The notes under the pieces: model-generated
Seen by the model: the letters and a program-made list of their open reading frames with translations, nothing else
What the model was told of the DNA's origin: nothing
Database searches by the model: none
Position numbers and translations under genes: made by a program
Shown: one piece after another, positions 7,206 through 15,131 of the stretch
How the letters are laid out: the number at the start of each line of letters is the position of its first letter
Numbering within the stretch: the first letter of the stretch is position 1
Assembly: GCA_030018505.1 (NCBI GenBank)
Contig: JASEHO010000007.1
Location: 1 to 26,960 of the forward strand
Direction of reading: 5' to 3'
DNA: 26,960 nucleotides
From: a bacterium
GTDB lineage: Bacteria; UBA9089; UBA9088; JAGUXG01

Positions 7206-7961
7206 ATGAACAAAATTGAAAAACAAAAAGAACATTTTAATAATATTGCCCAAAAATATTTCAAACAAAGACAAAGTAAAACGCATTTACTTATTAAAAA
7301 GTTAATGTGGCATCATTTTTTTAAGGATAAAACGTACCTAAAGATCGATAATCAAACGGTTTTAGAGCCAATGTGTGGATATTGTGAAGGTAAAAAAATT
7401 ATAGAAGATCATTTGGGGATTAAAATTATTTATGAAGGGTTTGATTATAGCGATATAATGGTGGATTTAGCGAAATCAAATGATTCCGGTTTGAATGTTT
7501 ATAAAATGGATGTTGCAAAGTTTCAAACTGATAAGAAGTATGATATTGTTATTATTATTGGTGGATTACATCATGTACCTAACTATTCAGAACAGGCAGT
7601 TAAGATGGTTAATAATATTTTAAAAAAAGATGGTTATTTTATTTGTTTAGAACCTACCCATAACAATCTTCTTTTTAGAAAAATAAGGGAATTGATTTAT
7701 AAGAAAAACATGCTTTTTGATGAAAATACAGAAAGGGCATTTGAATTAAAAAAACTTAACACGATATTTTTATCTAATAATTTTGAAATTGTAGACCAAA
7801 TATATCCAGGGCTTTCTTCTTATGTATTGTTTTACAATCCAGATGCGTTTCCTTTTTTAAATTTTAAGGGAAAATTTTTGGTTAGAATACTCTTTGATTT
7901 AGATAAATTGTTTTTTAAAAATTTTATTGGAAAATTCTTCTCTTTTCTTTCGCAACATTAA
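7206..7961 (+). CDS. class I SAM-dependent methyltransferase
   Basis: The 251-residue protein has a methyltransferase core. Motif I is the unusual LEPMCGYCEGKK, where the normal G-x-G-x-G is relaxed to CGYCEG. It is followed by YEGFDYSDIMV, IVIIIGGLHHVPNYS and KKDGYFICLEPTHNN, all in the expected order. A 5' spacer of 11 bp carries AAAGAGGAA before ATG at 7206, a modest ribosome binding site. Codon use is strongly A/T-ending with many Lys-AAA codons, unlike gmd and fcl. It is likely a sugar or glycan methyltransferase by context; the substrate is unknown. Confidence 0.82.
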   Translation: MNKIEKQKEHFNNIAQKYFKQRQSKTHLLIKKLMWHHFFKDKTYLKIDNQTVLEPMCGYCEGKKIIEDHLGIKIIYEGFDYSDIMVDLAKSNDSGLNVYKMDVAKFQTDKKYDIVIIIGGLHHVPNYSEQAVKMVNNILKKDGYFICLEPTHNNLLFRKIRELIYKKNMLFDENTERAFELKKLNTIFLSNNFEIVDQIYPGLSSYVLFYNPDAFPFLNFKGKFLVRILFDLDKLFFKNFIGKFFSFLSQH

Positions 7962-7977
7962 CAATATTAAAGAAAAG

Positions 7978-10155
7978 ATGACCAAAATTTTGCCATTGCC
8001 AAGCAATAATAAAAACAAGATGAGTAAAAAATGGCTATTTGCGTTACTTATCTTTATTTGGCCACTAATCTATCTGTTTCCATATCTTATTCCCAACCAG
8101 CCATTTTCACTTTCAATTAGCAATGATTTCTATTCAGTTTATTATGTTTATAAAGCCTATTTATTGGATGTGCTCAGCAATTTCAGGATGCCCCTTTGGT
8201 CGCCATCCGAGGCTTGTGGTTACCCTTTTTACTCAAGTCCACTTGCTCAACCATGTTATCCATTAAATATTCTATTGGTCATTGTTTATAAATTATTTCA
8301 TGGTTATCCACCATTTTTCCATCAAGTATTCACTGTTTTTGGTGTGTCAATATTTGCCTTGGGATTATATTTATGGCTGAGATCCTTAAAAATAGATGTT
8401 CGGCCAGCTTTTATATCTGCGGCTATAATGAGCACTGATATGAAAATAATTGAGATATTTAGATTTCCTAATGGTGTTCATTCTATTGCCTGGATACCAT
8501 TCATTTTGTTGGGCATTACAATCGCTTTGAATAGATATATCAAGGGTTTTCTGATAATTATTTTAAGCACTTTAATGCTTGTGACTGCTGCTTACCCTTA
8601 TTATACTTATTACTCTATATTCTTGATTGGTCCTTATATACTGCTACTTTTATTTAATAAAACAAGAAAAGAGCTTGGCTACACTGAACCTGTTAATCTC
8701 AAAAGATACTTATGTGTCCTTTTTGCCTCTTTTCTATCAACTATTACCATACTTTTGCCTTATCTTTGGGAGATAAAAGAACTTTTGAGTCAAACTACAA
8801 ATAGATATGGTAAAAGTTTTGCGTGGTCTACTGAAGGTGTGTTTAGTTTAAGCGATACATTAGGATCATTATTTTTTCCTCCGGCTGCTCAGACCGAAGG
8901 ATGGTATTATTTTGGAATGGTGAGTGTGTTCCTTATTATAATCTTTGTTATAAGCTTTGTTTCGAAAACAAACAGATCTAAAAGCAACATCATCTTTCTA
9001 TCAATAATATTCATCTGGTTTTTAACCATTACATACATTAGTTATGGTAAAGGATCATATTTATTTAAGTTATTATGGTATCATCTTCCTGGCTTTTCCA
9101 GTTTAAGGATGTGGGGCAGATTAAGTATTATATTACTCCCTATAATTTCACTGCTTCTTGCAAGGGCATACTCTTTTTTTGAGGCTTTAATTTTGAATGA
9201 TGGTTCTACAAAGAGTCGTCATATTGAATTTCGCCCATTCTTATTGAAGTTTTTTATTGTCTATCTAATAATTTTGGCTATCCAATATTATTTTTATCAT
9301 AATAAATTATTTGATGATTACTGGACTACCTACTTTTTGGCCTATAATTTTGTACCACAAAATTTTGATGAAAGTTTTTATATTGTAATGGGAGCCATAT
9401 CATTTGGTGTTATAATTTTTTTATTGGTTTTTGCCAGAAAGATTAAATTTGTAGAATCCAAGAGAAAAAGGCAGAATATTCATAAGGGATTTATGGTGTC
9501 ACGCAACAAAATGGCGACAGCTATAATGATGTTATTGCTTTTGCTGAATTCCTATGATGTACGTAAGGTTGGAATTTCTCAGTGGGCTCATCATGGGACA
9601 CACGATTATAAACCAACAACCTTAAACATTGACGAAGAAAATATGAAGTCATTTTCCTGCTTAAGGTATGATATAGGAACCATTAGCTTAAACAAGTTTT
9701 TTTTTGTTGGCGGTATGGCTAATTGGCATTATGAAAGATATATAAATTTTAAGGATAGGTATGAAAAAGAGGAGAAGGATTACTTAAAACAGTTATTGGG
9801 CCTTAATGATGGCAGAAGATTTTATTTTTCCAAAAACATAGAATATCAATCGATTAAGGATTTTCTGACAGATGCTATTTCGCATGAAAAAAGTAGTAAT
9901 TTTAGAAGTCAGGTTATAAAGTATAATGGTGATAGGCTCGAAATGGTCTCTGAGAATTCTGAGGAAGGATACCTAAGTTTTATTGATAATTGGGATCCAG
10001 AGTGGGAAGCCAAGGTAAACGGAAAAGAGATTCAGATTGAAAAATTATTCGGCACTTTTAAGTCTGTAAAAATAAAGCCTGGCACAAATAATATCCAATT
10101 TTCGTATAAACCCAAATTTTTCAGCTTTAATGTTAAGAAGAACATAAACAAATGA
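7978..10155 (+). CDS. YfhO-type polytopic membrane protein, probable GT-C glycosyltransferase
   Basis: This large integral membrane protein of about 725 residues has many hydrophobic segments. The first outside loop contains SNDFYSVYY, whose Asp fits the GT-C acidic position, then RMPLWSPSEACGYPFYSS and PCYPLNILL. This is the typical YfhO pattern of PLW-N-P ... GYPF ... YPLN. The soluble C-terminal region ends with FIDNWDPEWEAKVNG, matching the family's D-x-x-x-P-G-W-x-A-x-V-N-G tail, but lacks the last helix often found. A longer frame begins with TTG at 7927, overlapping the previous gene by 35 bp. I chose ATG 7978 because it follows the upstream stop by 16 bp; ATG 8020 is also possible. 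By family knowledge it would use a lipid-linked sugar on the outer membrane face, supplied by the GT2 enzyme at 6244-7194. Confidence 0.85.
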   Translation: MTKILPLPSNNKNKMSKKWLFALLIFIWPLIYLFPYLIPNQPFSLSISNDFYSVYYVYKAYLLDVLSNFRMPLWSPSEACGYPFYSSPLAQPCYPLNILLVIVYKLFHGYPPFFHQVFTVFGVSIFALGLYLWLRSLKIDVRPAFISAAIMSTDMKIIEIFRFPNGVHSIAWIPFILLGITIALNRYIKGFLIIILSTLMLVTAAYPYYTYYSIFLIGPYILLLLFNKTRKELGYTEPVNLKRYLCVLFASFLSTITILLPYLWEIKELLSQTTNRYGKSFAWSTEGVFSLSDTLGSLFFPPAAQTEGWYYFGMVSVFLIIIFVISFVSKTNRSKSNIIFLSIIFIWFLTITYISYGKGSYLFKLLWYHLPGFSSLRMWGRLSIILLPIISLLLARAYSFFEALILNDGSTKSRHIEFRPFLLKFFIVYLIILAIQYYFYHNKLFDDYWTTYFLAYNFVPQNFDESFYIVMGAISFGVIIFLLVFARKIKFVESKRKRQNIHKGFMVSRNKMATAIMMLLLLLNSYDVRKVGISQWAHHGTHDYKPTTLNIDEENMKSFSCLRYDIGTISLNKFFFVGGMANWHYERYINFKDRYEKEEKDYLKQLLGLNDGRRFYFSKNIEYQSIKDFLTDAISHEKSSNFRSQVIKYNGDRLEMVSENSEEGYLSFIDNWDPEWEAKVNGKEIQIEKLFGTFKSVKIKPGTNNIQFSYKPKFFSFNVKKNINK

Positions 10156-10156
10156 A

Positions 10157-10750
10157 CTAATGTTTGGCCGGAACGCCTTTTACCGTAAGCCCATCTGCTA
10201 CATTTCTTGTCACAACAGAACCTGCTCCAACTATGACACCCTTTCCTATCTTAATATCAGGAAGAACAACCGCAGAAAGTCCAATCAGACTACATTCTCC
10301 CACAAAGACACCACCACCCAAACAAACACCAGGTCCAATGTGGCTATGAGAAGAGATTGCACAATCATGCTCAATGATTGCCCCTGTATTTACTATCGTA
10401 TTATCGCCTATCTCTGTCGCAATGCTTATAACAGCCAAAGCTCCAACCACAACACCCTTCCCCAGCTTCACAGAGCTTGAGATAATAGCAGATGGATGGA
10501 TGGCTGAAACCAATTCAAGCCCAGATGAGACTGCTAAAAGGAAGACCTCTTTTCTCTTTGTATTATCCCCAAGGCCAATAATACCCTTCTTAAACCGAAA
10601 AAGAGAAGATGTGTCTCCGAACACAGGAAATCCACATACTTCTTCCTTCTCAAAAGGCGGAATATTCAAAAACCCATCAGGCTTAAAACCATTAGAGAGC
10701 AGAATATCCAAAACAACCCGTCCTTGTTCACCAGTGCCAATAATAACCAT
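10157..10750 (-). CDS. NeuD/PglD-type sugar O/N-acyltransferase (left-handed beta-helix)
   Basis: The 197-residue protein has an N-terminal Rossmann-like domain (VIIGTGEQGRVVLDIL) and a hexapeptide-repeat left-handed helix from about residue 85 on (LGKGVVVGALAVIS, IGDNTIVNTGAIIEHDC, IGKGVIVGAGSVVTRNV). His in IEHDC is the likely catalytic base, as in PglD and NeuD. These enzymes transfer acetyl or related acyl groups to amino sugars or sialic-acid-like sugars. Only one ATG precedes the domain, with a stop three codons upstream. Its stop lies 1 bp from the stop of the YfhO-type gene, so the two are convergent with no visible terminator between them. It follows the LysM gene by 53 bp on the same strand. 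Confidence 0.88.
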   Translation of the reverse strand: MVIIGTGEQGRVVLDILLSNGFKPDGFLNIPPFEKEEVCGFPVFGDTSSLFRFKKGIIGLGDNTKRKEVFLLAVSSGLELVSAIHPSAIISSSVKLGKGVVVGALAVISIATEIGDNTIVNTGAIIEHDCAISSHSHIGPGVCLGGGVFVGECSLIGLSAVVLPDIKIGKGVIVGAGSVVTRNVADGLTVKGVPAKH

Positions 10751-10803
10751 TAAACTCTAAATTTTGTATTTTAGGAGGAGTTTTTTTTGAAGGCAGGATA
10801 TCT

Positions 10804-11535
10804 CTAATCTGAAGAAGCCATAATAGCTAAACCTGCAATTGCACCTGCTGTCAGAAAATAAGCAAAGGTCTTTATCTCCCTTTTCTCTTTCTTGAGCTTT
10901 TCATTCTCTTTCTTCAGCCCAGCTATCTCCATCTCCTGAGAAAGAGCCTTATCTTCTGCCTCAGAGAGCTTCTTGGTAAGCTCAGCTATTACTGAGTTTA
11001 GCAAACCAACCTTATCTTTCAGTTCATCCCTTTCTCTTTTCAGAACCCAAATCTCTTTTTCTTTTTCAGCAAAACCATCTTTCTGCTTAGAAAGGATGCC
11101 TTCAAGGTCATCTATTTTAATCTTCATTTCAATGATAAGGTCTTCTACATCGCAAGAAAGAGGTGTTTTTAATTCAAGAATGGCTTTTTCTATCATTTTA
11201 TCCCTTTCTTCCAGACTTGCTCTTGCCTTCTTTTTTTCTTGTCTAATACGGACAAGAAGAGACTCTGCCTCTCTTCTTTCCATTACAACCTCTTCTATGC
11301 CTATGCCAATCTTTTCTCCTGGATGGATAAGGTTGGGATCGGTTATCTTATTAAACTTATTAAACTCAGGCCATTTAGTCGGGTCATTAAAATATCTCCT
11401 GGCAAGCTCCCATAGCGTATCCCCTTTTTTTATTGTCACCTTTTCAGTTCCTTCTTTTGGAACAATCTTTGCCAAACCCTCAATTGGCCCAATTACCAAT
11501 TGAATCACCAATATCCATAAAATACATCTCTTCAT
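10804..11535 (-). CDS. exported LysM and coiled-coil protein with a C-terminal hydrophobic helix
   Basis: Residues 1-22 form a signal peptide (hydrophobic ILWILVIQLVIG, small residues near LAK). A LysM domain spans about 31-80 (VTIKKGDTLWELARRYFN ... ITDPNLIHPGEKI), which binds peptidoglycan glycan strands. Residues about 85-220 are charged heptad-rich coiled coil, and a final hydrophobic helix at 223-241 precedes the terminal SSD. The overall plan (export signal, LysM, coiled coil, membrane tail) recalls FimV/TspA-type envelope proteins that help type IV pilus assembly. A pilus ATPase gene lies two genes upstream, which supports but does not prove such a role. A strong GAAGGAGGGAG site lies before ATG 11535. 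It follows rplU by 31 bp. Confidence 0.82.
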   Translation of the reverse strand: MKRCILWILVIQLVIGPIEGLAKIVPKEGTEKVTIKKGDTLWELARRYFNDPTKWPEFNKFNKITDPNLIHPGEKIGIGIEEVVMERREAESLLVRIRQEKKKARASLEERDKMIEKAILELKTPLSCDVEDLIIEMKIKIDDLEGILSKQKDGFAEKEKEIWVLKRERDELKDKVGLLNSVIAELTKKLSEAEDKALSQEMEIAGLKKENEKLKKEKREIKTFAYFLTAGAIAGLAIMASSD

Positions 11536-11566
11536 ATCTCCCTCCTTCTAATTTTGCCCCTAATTT

Positions 11567-11887
11567 TTAAGCTAATGGCACTCCCTCTATTCCTTTAATA
11601 AGCACACAGAGGTATTTCTGGCGGTGTCCCAGTTTCCTTCTATACCCCTTTCTCCGCCTATATTTTACTGTAGTAATCTTCTTTGCCTTTCTTTCTCCTA
11701 ATACCTCTGCTGTAACCTTTACCCCTGAAAGCTCGTCTCCCATGTAGAGCCTCTCCTCATCCCTTACCATTAAGAGATTGGTAAACTCTAATTTATCCCC
11801 TGCTACCTTCTTTTCAAGGTCAATACTCAGCCTATCTCCCTCCTTCACTATATATTGCCTTCCCTTATCCTCTAAAACCGCATACAT
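11567..11887 (-). CDS. rplU: 50S ribosomal protein L21
   Basis: The 106-residue protein has the normal length for L21. MYAVLEDKGRQYIVKEGD is the conserved N-terminus, and YRRRKGYRRKLGHRQKY is the basic rRNA-binding C-terminal signature. It binds 23S rRNA in the large subunit. ATG 11887 follows a strong AGGAGGTAA site. In most bacteria rplU is followed by rpmA (L27) and often obg. Here the next gene is the LysM protein and no rpmA is visible. Upstream, 59 bp away, lies pilU, with a 7-bp satellite repeat in the gap. Confidence 0.97.
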   Translation of the reverse strand: MYAVLEDKGRQYIVKEGDRLSIDLEKKVAGDKLEFTNLLMVRDEERLYMGDELSGVKVTAEVLGERKAKKITTVKYRRRKGYRRKLGHRQKYLCVLIKGIEGVPLA

Positions 11888-11916
11888 AATTTACCTCCTA
11901 TTTTATAAATCTTTAT

Positions 11917-11942
11917 AACTTTTAACTTTTAACTTTTAACTT
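11917..11942 (-). repeat. 7-bp tandem repeat (unit AAAAGTT), about 3.7 copies
   Basis: On the plus strand AACTTTT repeats at 11917, 11924, 11931 and in part at 11938. Its complement (AAAAGTT/GTTAAAA) is the same heptamer that occurs five times inside the nirJ2/ahbD gene at 19021-19055. Here it lies between pilU and rplU, upstream of the rplU ribosome binding site. Confidence 0.8.
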
Positions 11943-11946
11943 CTTA

Positions 11947-13014
11947 TTATGCCATTCCCTTCATTTTTAATCTCATATTGCTCGGGCTATCTGAATTACG
12001 CAGAGCTTCTTCCTGAGATATTATGCCTTGTGTATATAAATCAAAGATACACTGGTCAAAAGACTGACACCCCTCATTTTTGCCTGCCTCAATTGCCTCT
12101 TTCAACTCTCCTCCAATCTGGCCTCGCCTTATCAACTCCTTTATCCTTGGGGTTACCAACATAATCTCTATGGCCGCCACCCTCTTTTTCTCCACACCAG
12201 GAACAAGTCTCTGGCTAATAACCGCTTTTAGATTCAGAGAAAGGGCAAGGAATATCTGGAGATGCATCTCCTCTGGAAAGAAGTTTATCACCCTCTCCAT
12301 TGTCTGATTGGCATTGGTAGAATGTAGTGTAGAGAGAACCAAATGGCCTGTCTCTGAGTAATAGATGGAGGAGGATATAGTCTCAAGATCCCGTATTTCA
12401 CCTATCAGAATAACCTCTGGTGCCTGACGAAGGGTATTCTTCAGGGCTTCTGAAAAGGAAAGGGTGTCTATGCCGACCTCCCTTTGGCTGACAATCCCCT
12501 TCTTATCTGGATGAACAAACTCAATTGGGTCTTCAATGGTGATAATATGACCTGTCCTGTTCTCATTTCTATAGTCTATTACAGCCGCTAATGTCGTTGA
12601 TTTCCCTGAGCCTGTTGCACCTGTGACCAAAACAAGCCCCCTTGGGGTAAGGGCTATCTCCTTAAGGATTAGTGGCAGACCCATATCATCAATAGTGGCA
12701 ATCTGAACCTTTATCTGACGAAAGACCGCACCTATTGACTCCCTTTGCCTATAGACATTCACCCTGAACCTTGATGTACCTAAATGATAAGCAAAATTCA
12801 GCTCAAGCTCTCTCTCAAACCTCTCCTTATCCTCATCACTTACAATGGAATATACCAGCTTCTCTGTATCCTCAGGTGTAAGCGGCTCCATCTTTGCTGG
12901 CAAGGTAGCACCCTCTATCTTATACATAGGTGGAGCACCTGTTTTAAGATATAGGTCAGAGGCATTTGTCTGGATCATCTTCTCCAAAAGCTGATCCATA
13001 TTCATTTGTGTCAT
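11947..13014 (-). CDS. pilU: type IV pilus retraction ATPase, PilT/PilU family (motifs closer to PilU)
   Basis: This is a hexameric secretion-superfamily ATPase that drives pilus retraction at the inner membrane. At 355 residues it has Walker A GATGSGKST (132-140), the Asp box HIITIEDPIEFVH, Walker B EVILIGEIRDLET, and the His box ETGHLVLSTLHSTNANQT. PilT proteins usually read GEMRD and GTLHTSSAAKT. Here GEIRD, the NANQ box, SLNLKAVISQRLVP, and the tail FDLYTQGIISQEEALRNSDS match PilU better. No pilin, pilB or pilC gene is in the window. The start at 13014 has no Shine-Dalgarno, and its promoter ends 7 bases upstream, predicting a leaderless mRNA. Confidence 0.88.
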   Translation of the reverse strand: MTQMNMDQLLEKMIQTNASDLYLKTGAPPMYKIEGATLPAKMEPLTPEDTEKLVYSIVSDEDKERFERELELNFAYHLGTSRFRVNVYRQRESIGAVFRQIKVQIATIDDMGLPLILKEIALTPRGLVLVTGATGSGKSTTLAAVIDYRNENRTGHIITIEDPIEFVHPDKKGIVSQREVGIDTLSFSEALKNTLRQAPEVILIGEIRDLETISSSIYYSETGHLVLSTLHSTNANQTMERVINFFPEEMHLQIFLALSLNLKAVISQRLVPGVEKKRVAAIEIMLVTPRIKELIRRGQIGGELKEAIEAGKNEGCQSFDQCIFDLYTQGIISQEEALRNSDSPSNMRLKMKGMA

Positions 13015-13021
13015 AGCTATA

Positions 13022-13051
13022 ATGATACTTAAACCCTTCTCTCCTTGTAAA
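13022..13051 (-). promoter_or_regulatory. promoter of pilU (leaderless geometry)
   Basis: On the minus strand TTTACA (13051-13046), an 18-bp spacer and TATCAT (13027-13022) are followed by seven bases and then the ATG at 13014. Each box has one mismatch to consensus. It is back-to-back with the promoter of the DUF3782-like gene, 32 bp away. Confidence 0.55.
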
Positions 13052-13083
13052 GAAAAAATTGTAATTAAACCCTTTATTAATAT

Positions 13084-13112
13084 TTGACAGGAATTTTTAG
13101 AGTAGATATACT
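13084..13112 (+). promoter_or_regulatory. promoter of the DUF3782-like gene (leaderless geometry)
   Basis: TTGACA (13084-13089), a 17-bp spacer and TATACT (13107-13112) are followed by six bases and then ATG 13119. The -35 is perfect and the -10 has one mismatch. Transcription should start on or next to the A of ATG, and there is no Shine-Dalgarno. Confidence 0.7.
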
Positions 13113-13118
13113 TTTGCT

Positions 13119-13889
13119 ATGCCTATTTCATTGATAAAGGAAGAAGAAGCACATATTCTCAGGATATTGCCCATATTGCTAAAAAAGGATGAGCAATTCA
13201 AAAACTCTCTTTACACTATCTTCAGCGAGACCTTTGTTAAAAAGGATGATTTCGCAGAGCTTAAGGAGATTGTCAAAGAGCTTGCAATAAGGGTAGATGG
13301 ACTTGCAATAAGGGTAGATGGACTTGCAATAACAGTAGGAGAGCTTGCAATAAGAGTAGATGGACTTGCAATAACAGTAGGAGAGCTTGCAGTTGCCCAG
13401 AAGAGAACAGAGCAAAGGATTACAAGGTTAGAAAAGGTAGTAGAGGAGCTTGCAATTGCTCAAAAAAGAACAGAGCAAAAGATAGGAGAATTAGCCATGG
13501 AAGTAAGAGAAGGATTTAAGAATCTTTCTGATAGAATCTCTTCTATTGGCAGTAGATGGGGAGTTCATAATGAAGCAACCTTTAGAAATACCATAAGAGG
13601 GATTTTTAAGCATCAAGAAGGTTTTGAGGTAACAAAAGGTTATTACGGTGATAGAGAGATTGATATTGTCATCAGAAATGGAAAGCACATCTTACTTGAG
13701 GTAACAGCAGGTCTCAAAAGCAATGATATTGGTAAATTGATACAATCAGCAGAGGATTATAAAGAAAAGATAGGTATTGAACCTGATCTAATGATTGCCT
13801 CCCCTTATATCTCGCCTACAGTAATGAGAGATATTCTTGCCTCACATAAGAAGATAGAGATATTTTCTTATGAAGATGAGGACGAATAA
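13119..13889 (+). CDS. coiled-coil protein with a C-terminal PD-(D/E)XK nuclease-like domain (DUF3782-like)
   Basis: Residues about 20-140 are coiled coil, including near-identical heptads at 55-89 (separate entry). From about 150 the sequence has the PD-(D/E)XK layout: HNEATFRNTIRGIF helix, then YYGDREIDIVIRNG with the Asp of the D motif, and KHILLEVTAG with the E-x-T/K strand, followed by alpha-beta segments to the end. The protein resembles DUF3782 proteins, which are common in repeat-rich bacterial and archaeal genomes and have no agreed function. Glu-Val-Thr stands where active nucleases have Glu-x-Lys, so catalysis is uncertain. It starts at ATG 13119 straight after a strong promoter. 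It is divergent from pilU and convergent with thrC. Confidence 0.75.
   Translation: MPISLIKEEEAHILRILPILLKKDEQFKNSLYTIFSETFVKKDDFAELKEIVKELAIRVDGLAIRVDGLAITVGELAIRVDGLAITVGELAVAQKRTEQRITRLEKVVEELAIAQKRTEQKIGELAMEVREGFKNLSDRISSIGSRWGVHNEATFRNTIRGIFKHQEGFEVTKGYYGDREIDIVIRNGKHILLEVTAGLKSNDIGKLIQSAEDYKEKIGIEPDLMIASPYISPTVMRDILASHKKIEIFSYEDEDE
13281..13385 (+). repeat. five in-frame 21-bp tandem repeats encoding heptads
   Basis: Units start at 13281, 13302, 13323, 13344 and 13365, each beginning CTTGCAATAA and encoding LAIRVDG or LAITVGE. A diverged sixth unit (LAVAQK) starts at 13386, and a related segment (LAIAQK) at 13449. The DNA-level identity exceeds what coiled-coil selection needs, which indicates recent unit duplication. 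Confidence 0.9.
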
Positions 13890-13945
13890 AGGATATTTCC
13901 CGTATTCCAATTCTTCTTCCATATCCTAATGATACGGCTATGTTG

Positions 13946-14995
13946 TTAGCTAACATTTAGGATTTCAATTATCCTATCAAGGGCTACTGAAACCTGTGGA
14001 GGCTTTGCCTGAGATATGGCAAGGTCTGGGTCTTTTAAGCCGTGTCCGGTCAAGATACAAACAATTGTTTTGCCTTTTTCAAAATAGCCTTCTGCCTTTA
14101 GCTTGAATAGCCCAGCTACAGAAGAAGCAGAGGCAGGTTCTGCAAAAAGCCCTTCTTTGCCTGCTAAAAACTTGTATGCCTCTAATATCTCCTCATCAGT
14201 AACCTTGTCTATCCTTCCGGCAGACTCAAAAAGAGCCTCTTCTGCCTTGCTCCAGGAGGCAGGGTTACCTATCTTTATGGCTGTGGCTATTGTCTTTGGT
14301 TCTTTGATTATCCTCTTTTCCACAATTGGGGCCGCGCCTGCTGCCTGAAATCCACACATCTTAGGCAAATTATCAATCATTCCTTTTTCCTTATACTCCT
14401 TATAACCCTTCCAATAGGCCGTGATATTTCCAGCATTTCCGACAGGAATCAGGTGATAATCTGGAGCTTTGTCCAATACATCTACTATCTCAAAGGCACC
14501 TGTTTTTTGTCCTTCTATGCGATATGGATTTATAGAATTTACAAGGCAGATAGGGTATTTTTCAGAAAGCTCTCTTACTATTCTCAAGGCATCATCAAAG
14601 TTTCCTTCCAAGGCTATTACCTCTGCACCATGAATCAAAGCCTGGGCAAGTTTCCCCTGGGCGATAGCACCATTTGGAATGATAACAATACACTTGAGGC
14701 CTGCTTTAGCAGAATAGGCAGCAGCAGAAGCAGATGTATTTCCAGTTGAAGCACATATTACAGCCTTTGCCCCTTCCTCTAAAGCCTTTGAAATGGCCAG
14801 GGTCATCCCCCTATCCTTAAAAGAGCCTGTTGGATTTGCCCCTTCATACTTTAGATAGACAGAGCAATCTGTAAGCTCAGAGAGTCTCTCTGAAAAGACA
14901 AGGGCAGTATTTCCCTCAAGAAGCGTTATTACTGGAGTTTTTTCTGAGACAGGCAAAAACCCTCTGTATCTTTCAATAATGCCTTTATATTTCAT
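13946..14995 (-). CDS. thrC: threonine synthase
   Basis: This PLP enzyme converts O-phosphohomoserine to threonine and phosphate. At 349 residues it is the short bacterial form. The PLP lysine is Lys60 in TGSFKDRGM. The phosphate/PLP-binding ASTGNTSASAAAY, VNSINPYRIEGQKT and VPVGNAGN segments and the late SAKAEEALF/AEPASASS region follow in family order. It lies alone between the DUF3782-like gene (convergent) and rpsL (divergent). A perfect 12-bp palindrome, TGTTAGCTAACA (13944-13955), overlaps its stop. The start has no Shine-Dalgarno and sits 8 bases after a perfect TATAAT. Confidence 0.96.
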   Translation of the reverse strand: MKYKGIIERYRGFLPVSEKTPVITLLEGNTALVFSERLSELTDCSVYLKYEGANPTGSFKDRGMTLAISKALEEGAKAVICASTGNTSASAAAYSAKAGLKCIVIIPNGAIAQGKLAQALIHGAEVIALEGNFDDALRIVRELSEKYPICLVNSINPYRIEGQKTGAFEIVDVLDKAPDYHLIPVGNAGNITAYWKGYKEYKEKGMIDNLPKMCGFQAAGAAPIVEKRIIKEPKTIATAIKIGNPASWSKAEEALFESAGRIDKVTDEEILEAYKFLAGKEGLFAEPASASSVAGLFKLKAEGYFEKGKTIVCILTGHGLKDPDLAISQAKPPQVSVALDRIIEILNVS

Positions 14996-15003
14996 TTTTT
15001 CTT

Positions 15004-15032
15004 ATTATATTTTGTTTGGCCTGGAATGTCCA
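15004..15032 (-). promoter_or_regulatory. promoter of thrC (leaderless geometry)
   Basis: On the minus strand TGGACA (15032-15027), a 17-bp spacer and TATAAT (15009-15004) are followed by eight bases (mostly A) and then ATG at 14995. The -10 is perfect and the -35 has one mismatch. The predicted 5' leader is 0-2 nt. Confidence 0.7.
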
Positions 15033-15131
15033 GAAATAATCCTTAAATCTTCTGTGTTGTTATAAAGTCAAATGTGTGGCTACTTTACGGTTATTTCCAC
15101 GAACTTTTCTCTTTTTTACATAGCGCAAGTA

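Noticed and set aside
10160..10760. Plus-strand ORFs opposite the NeuD-like acyltransferase
   Set aside because: The minus strand shows clear hexapeptide repeats and a catalytic His; the plus-strand products are Pro/Thr-rich shadows.
10973..11503. 176-codon ORF on the plus strand opposite the LysM/coiled-coil gene
   Set aside because: It is the antisense shadow of a Glu/Lys-rich coiled coil (Ser/Phe/Leu-rich product). The minus-strand frame has a signal peptide, a LysM domain and a strong ribosome site.
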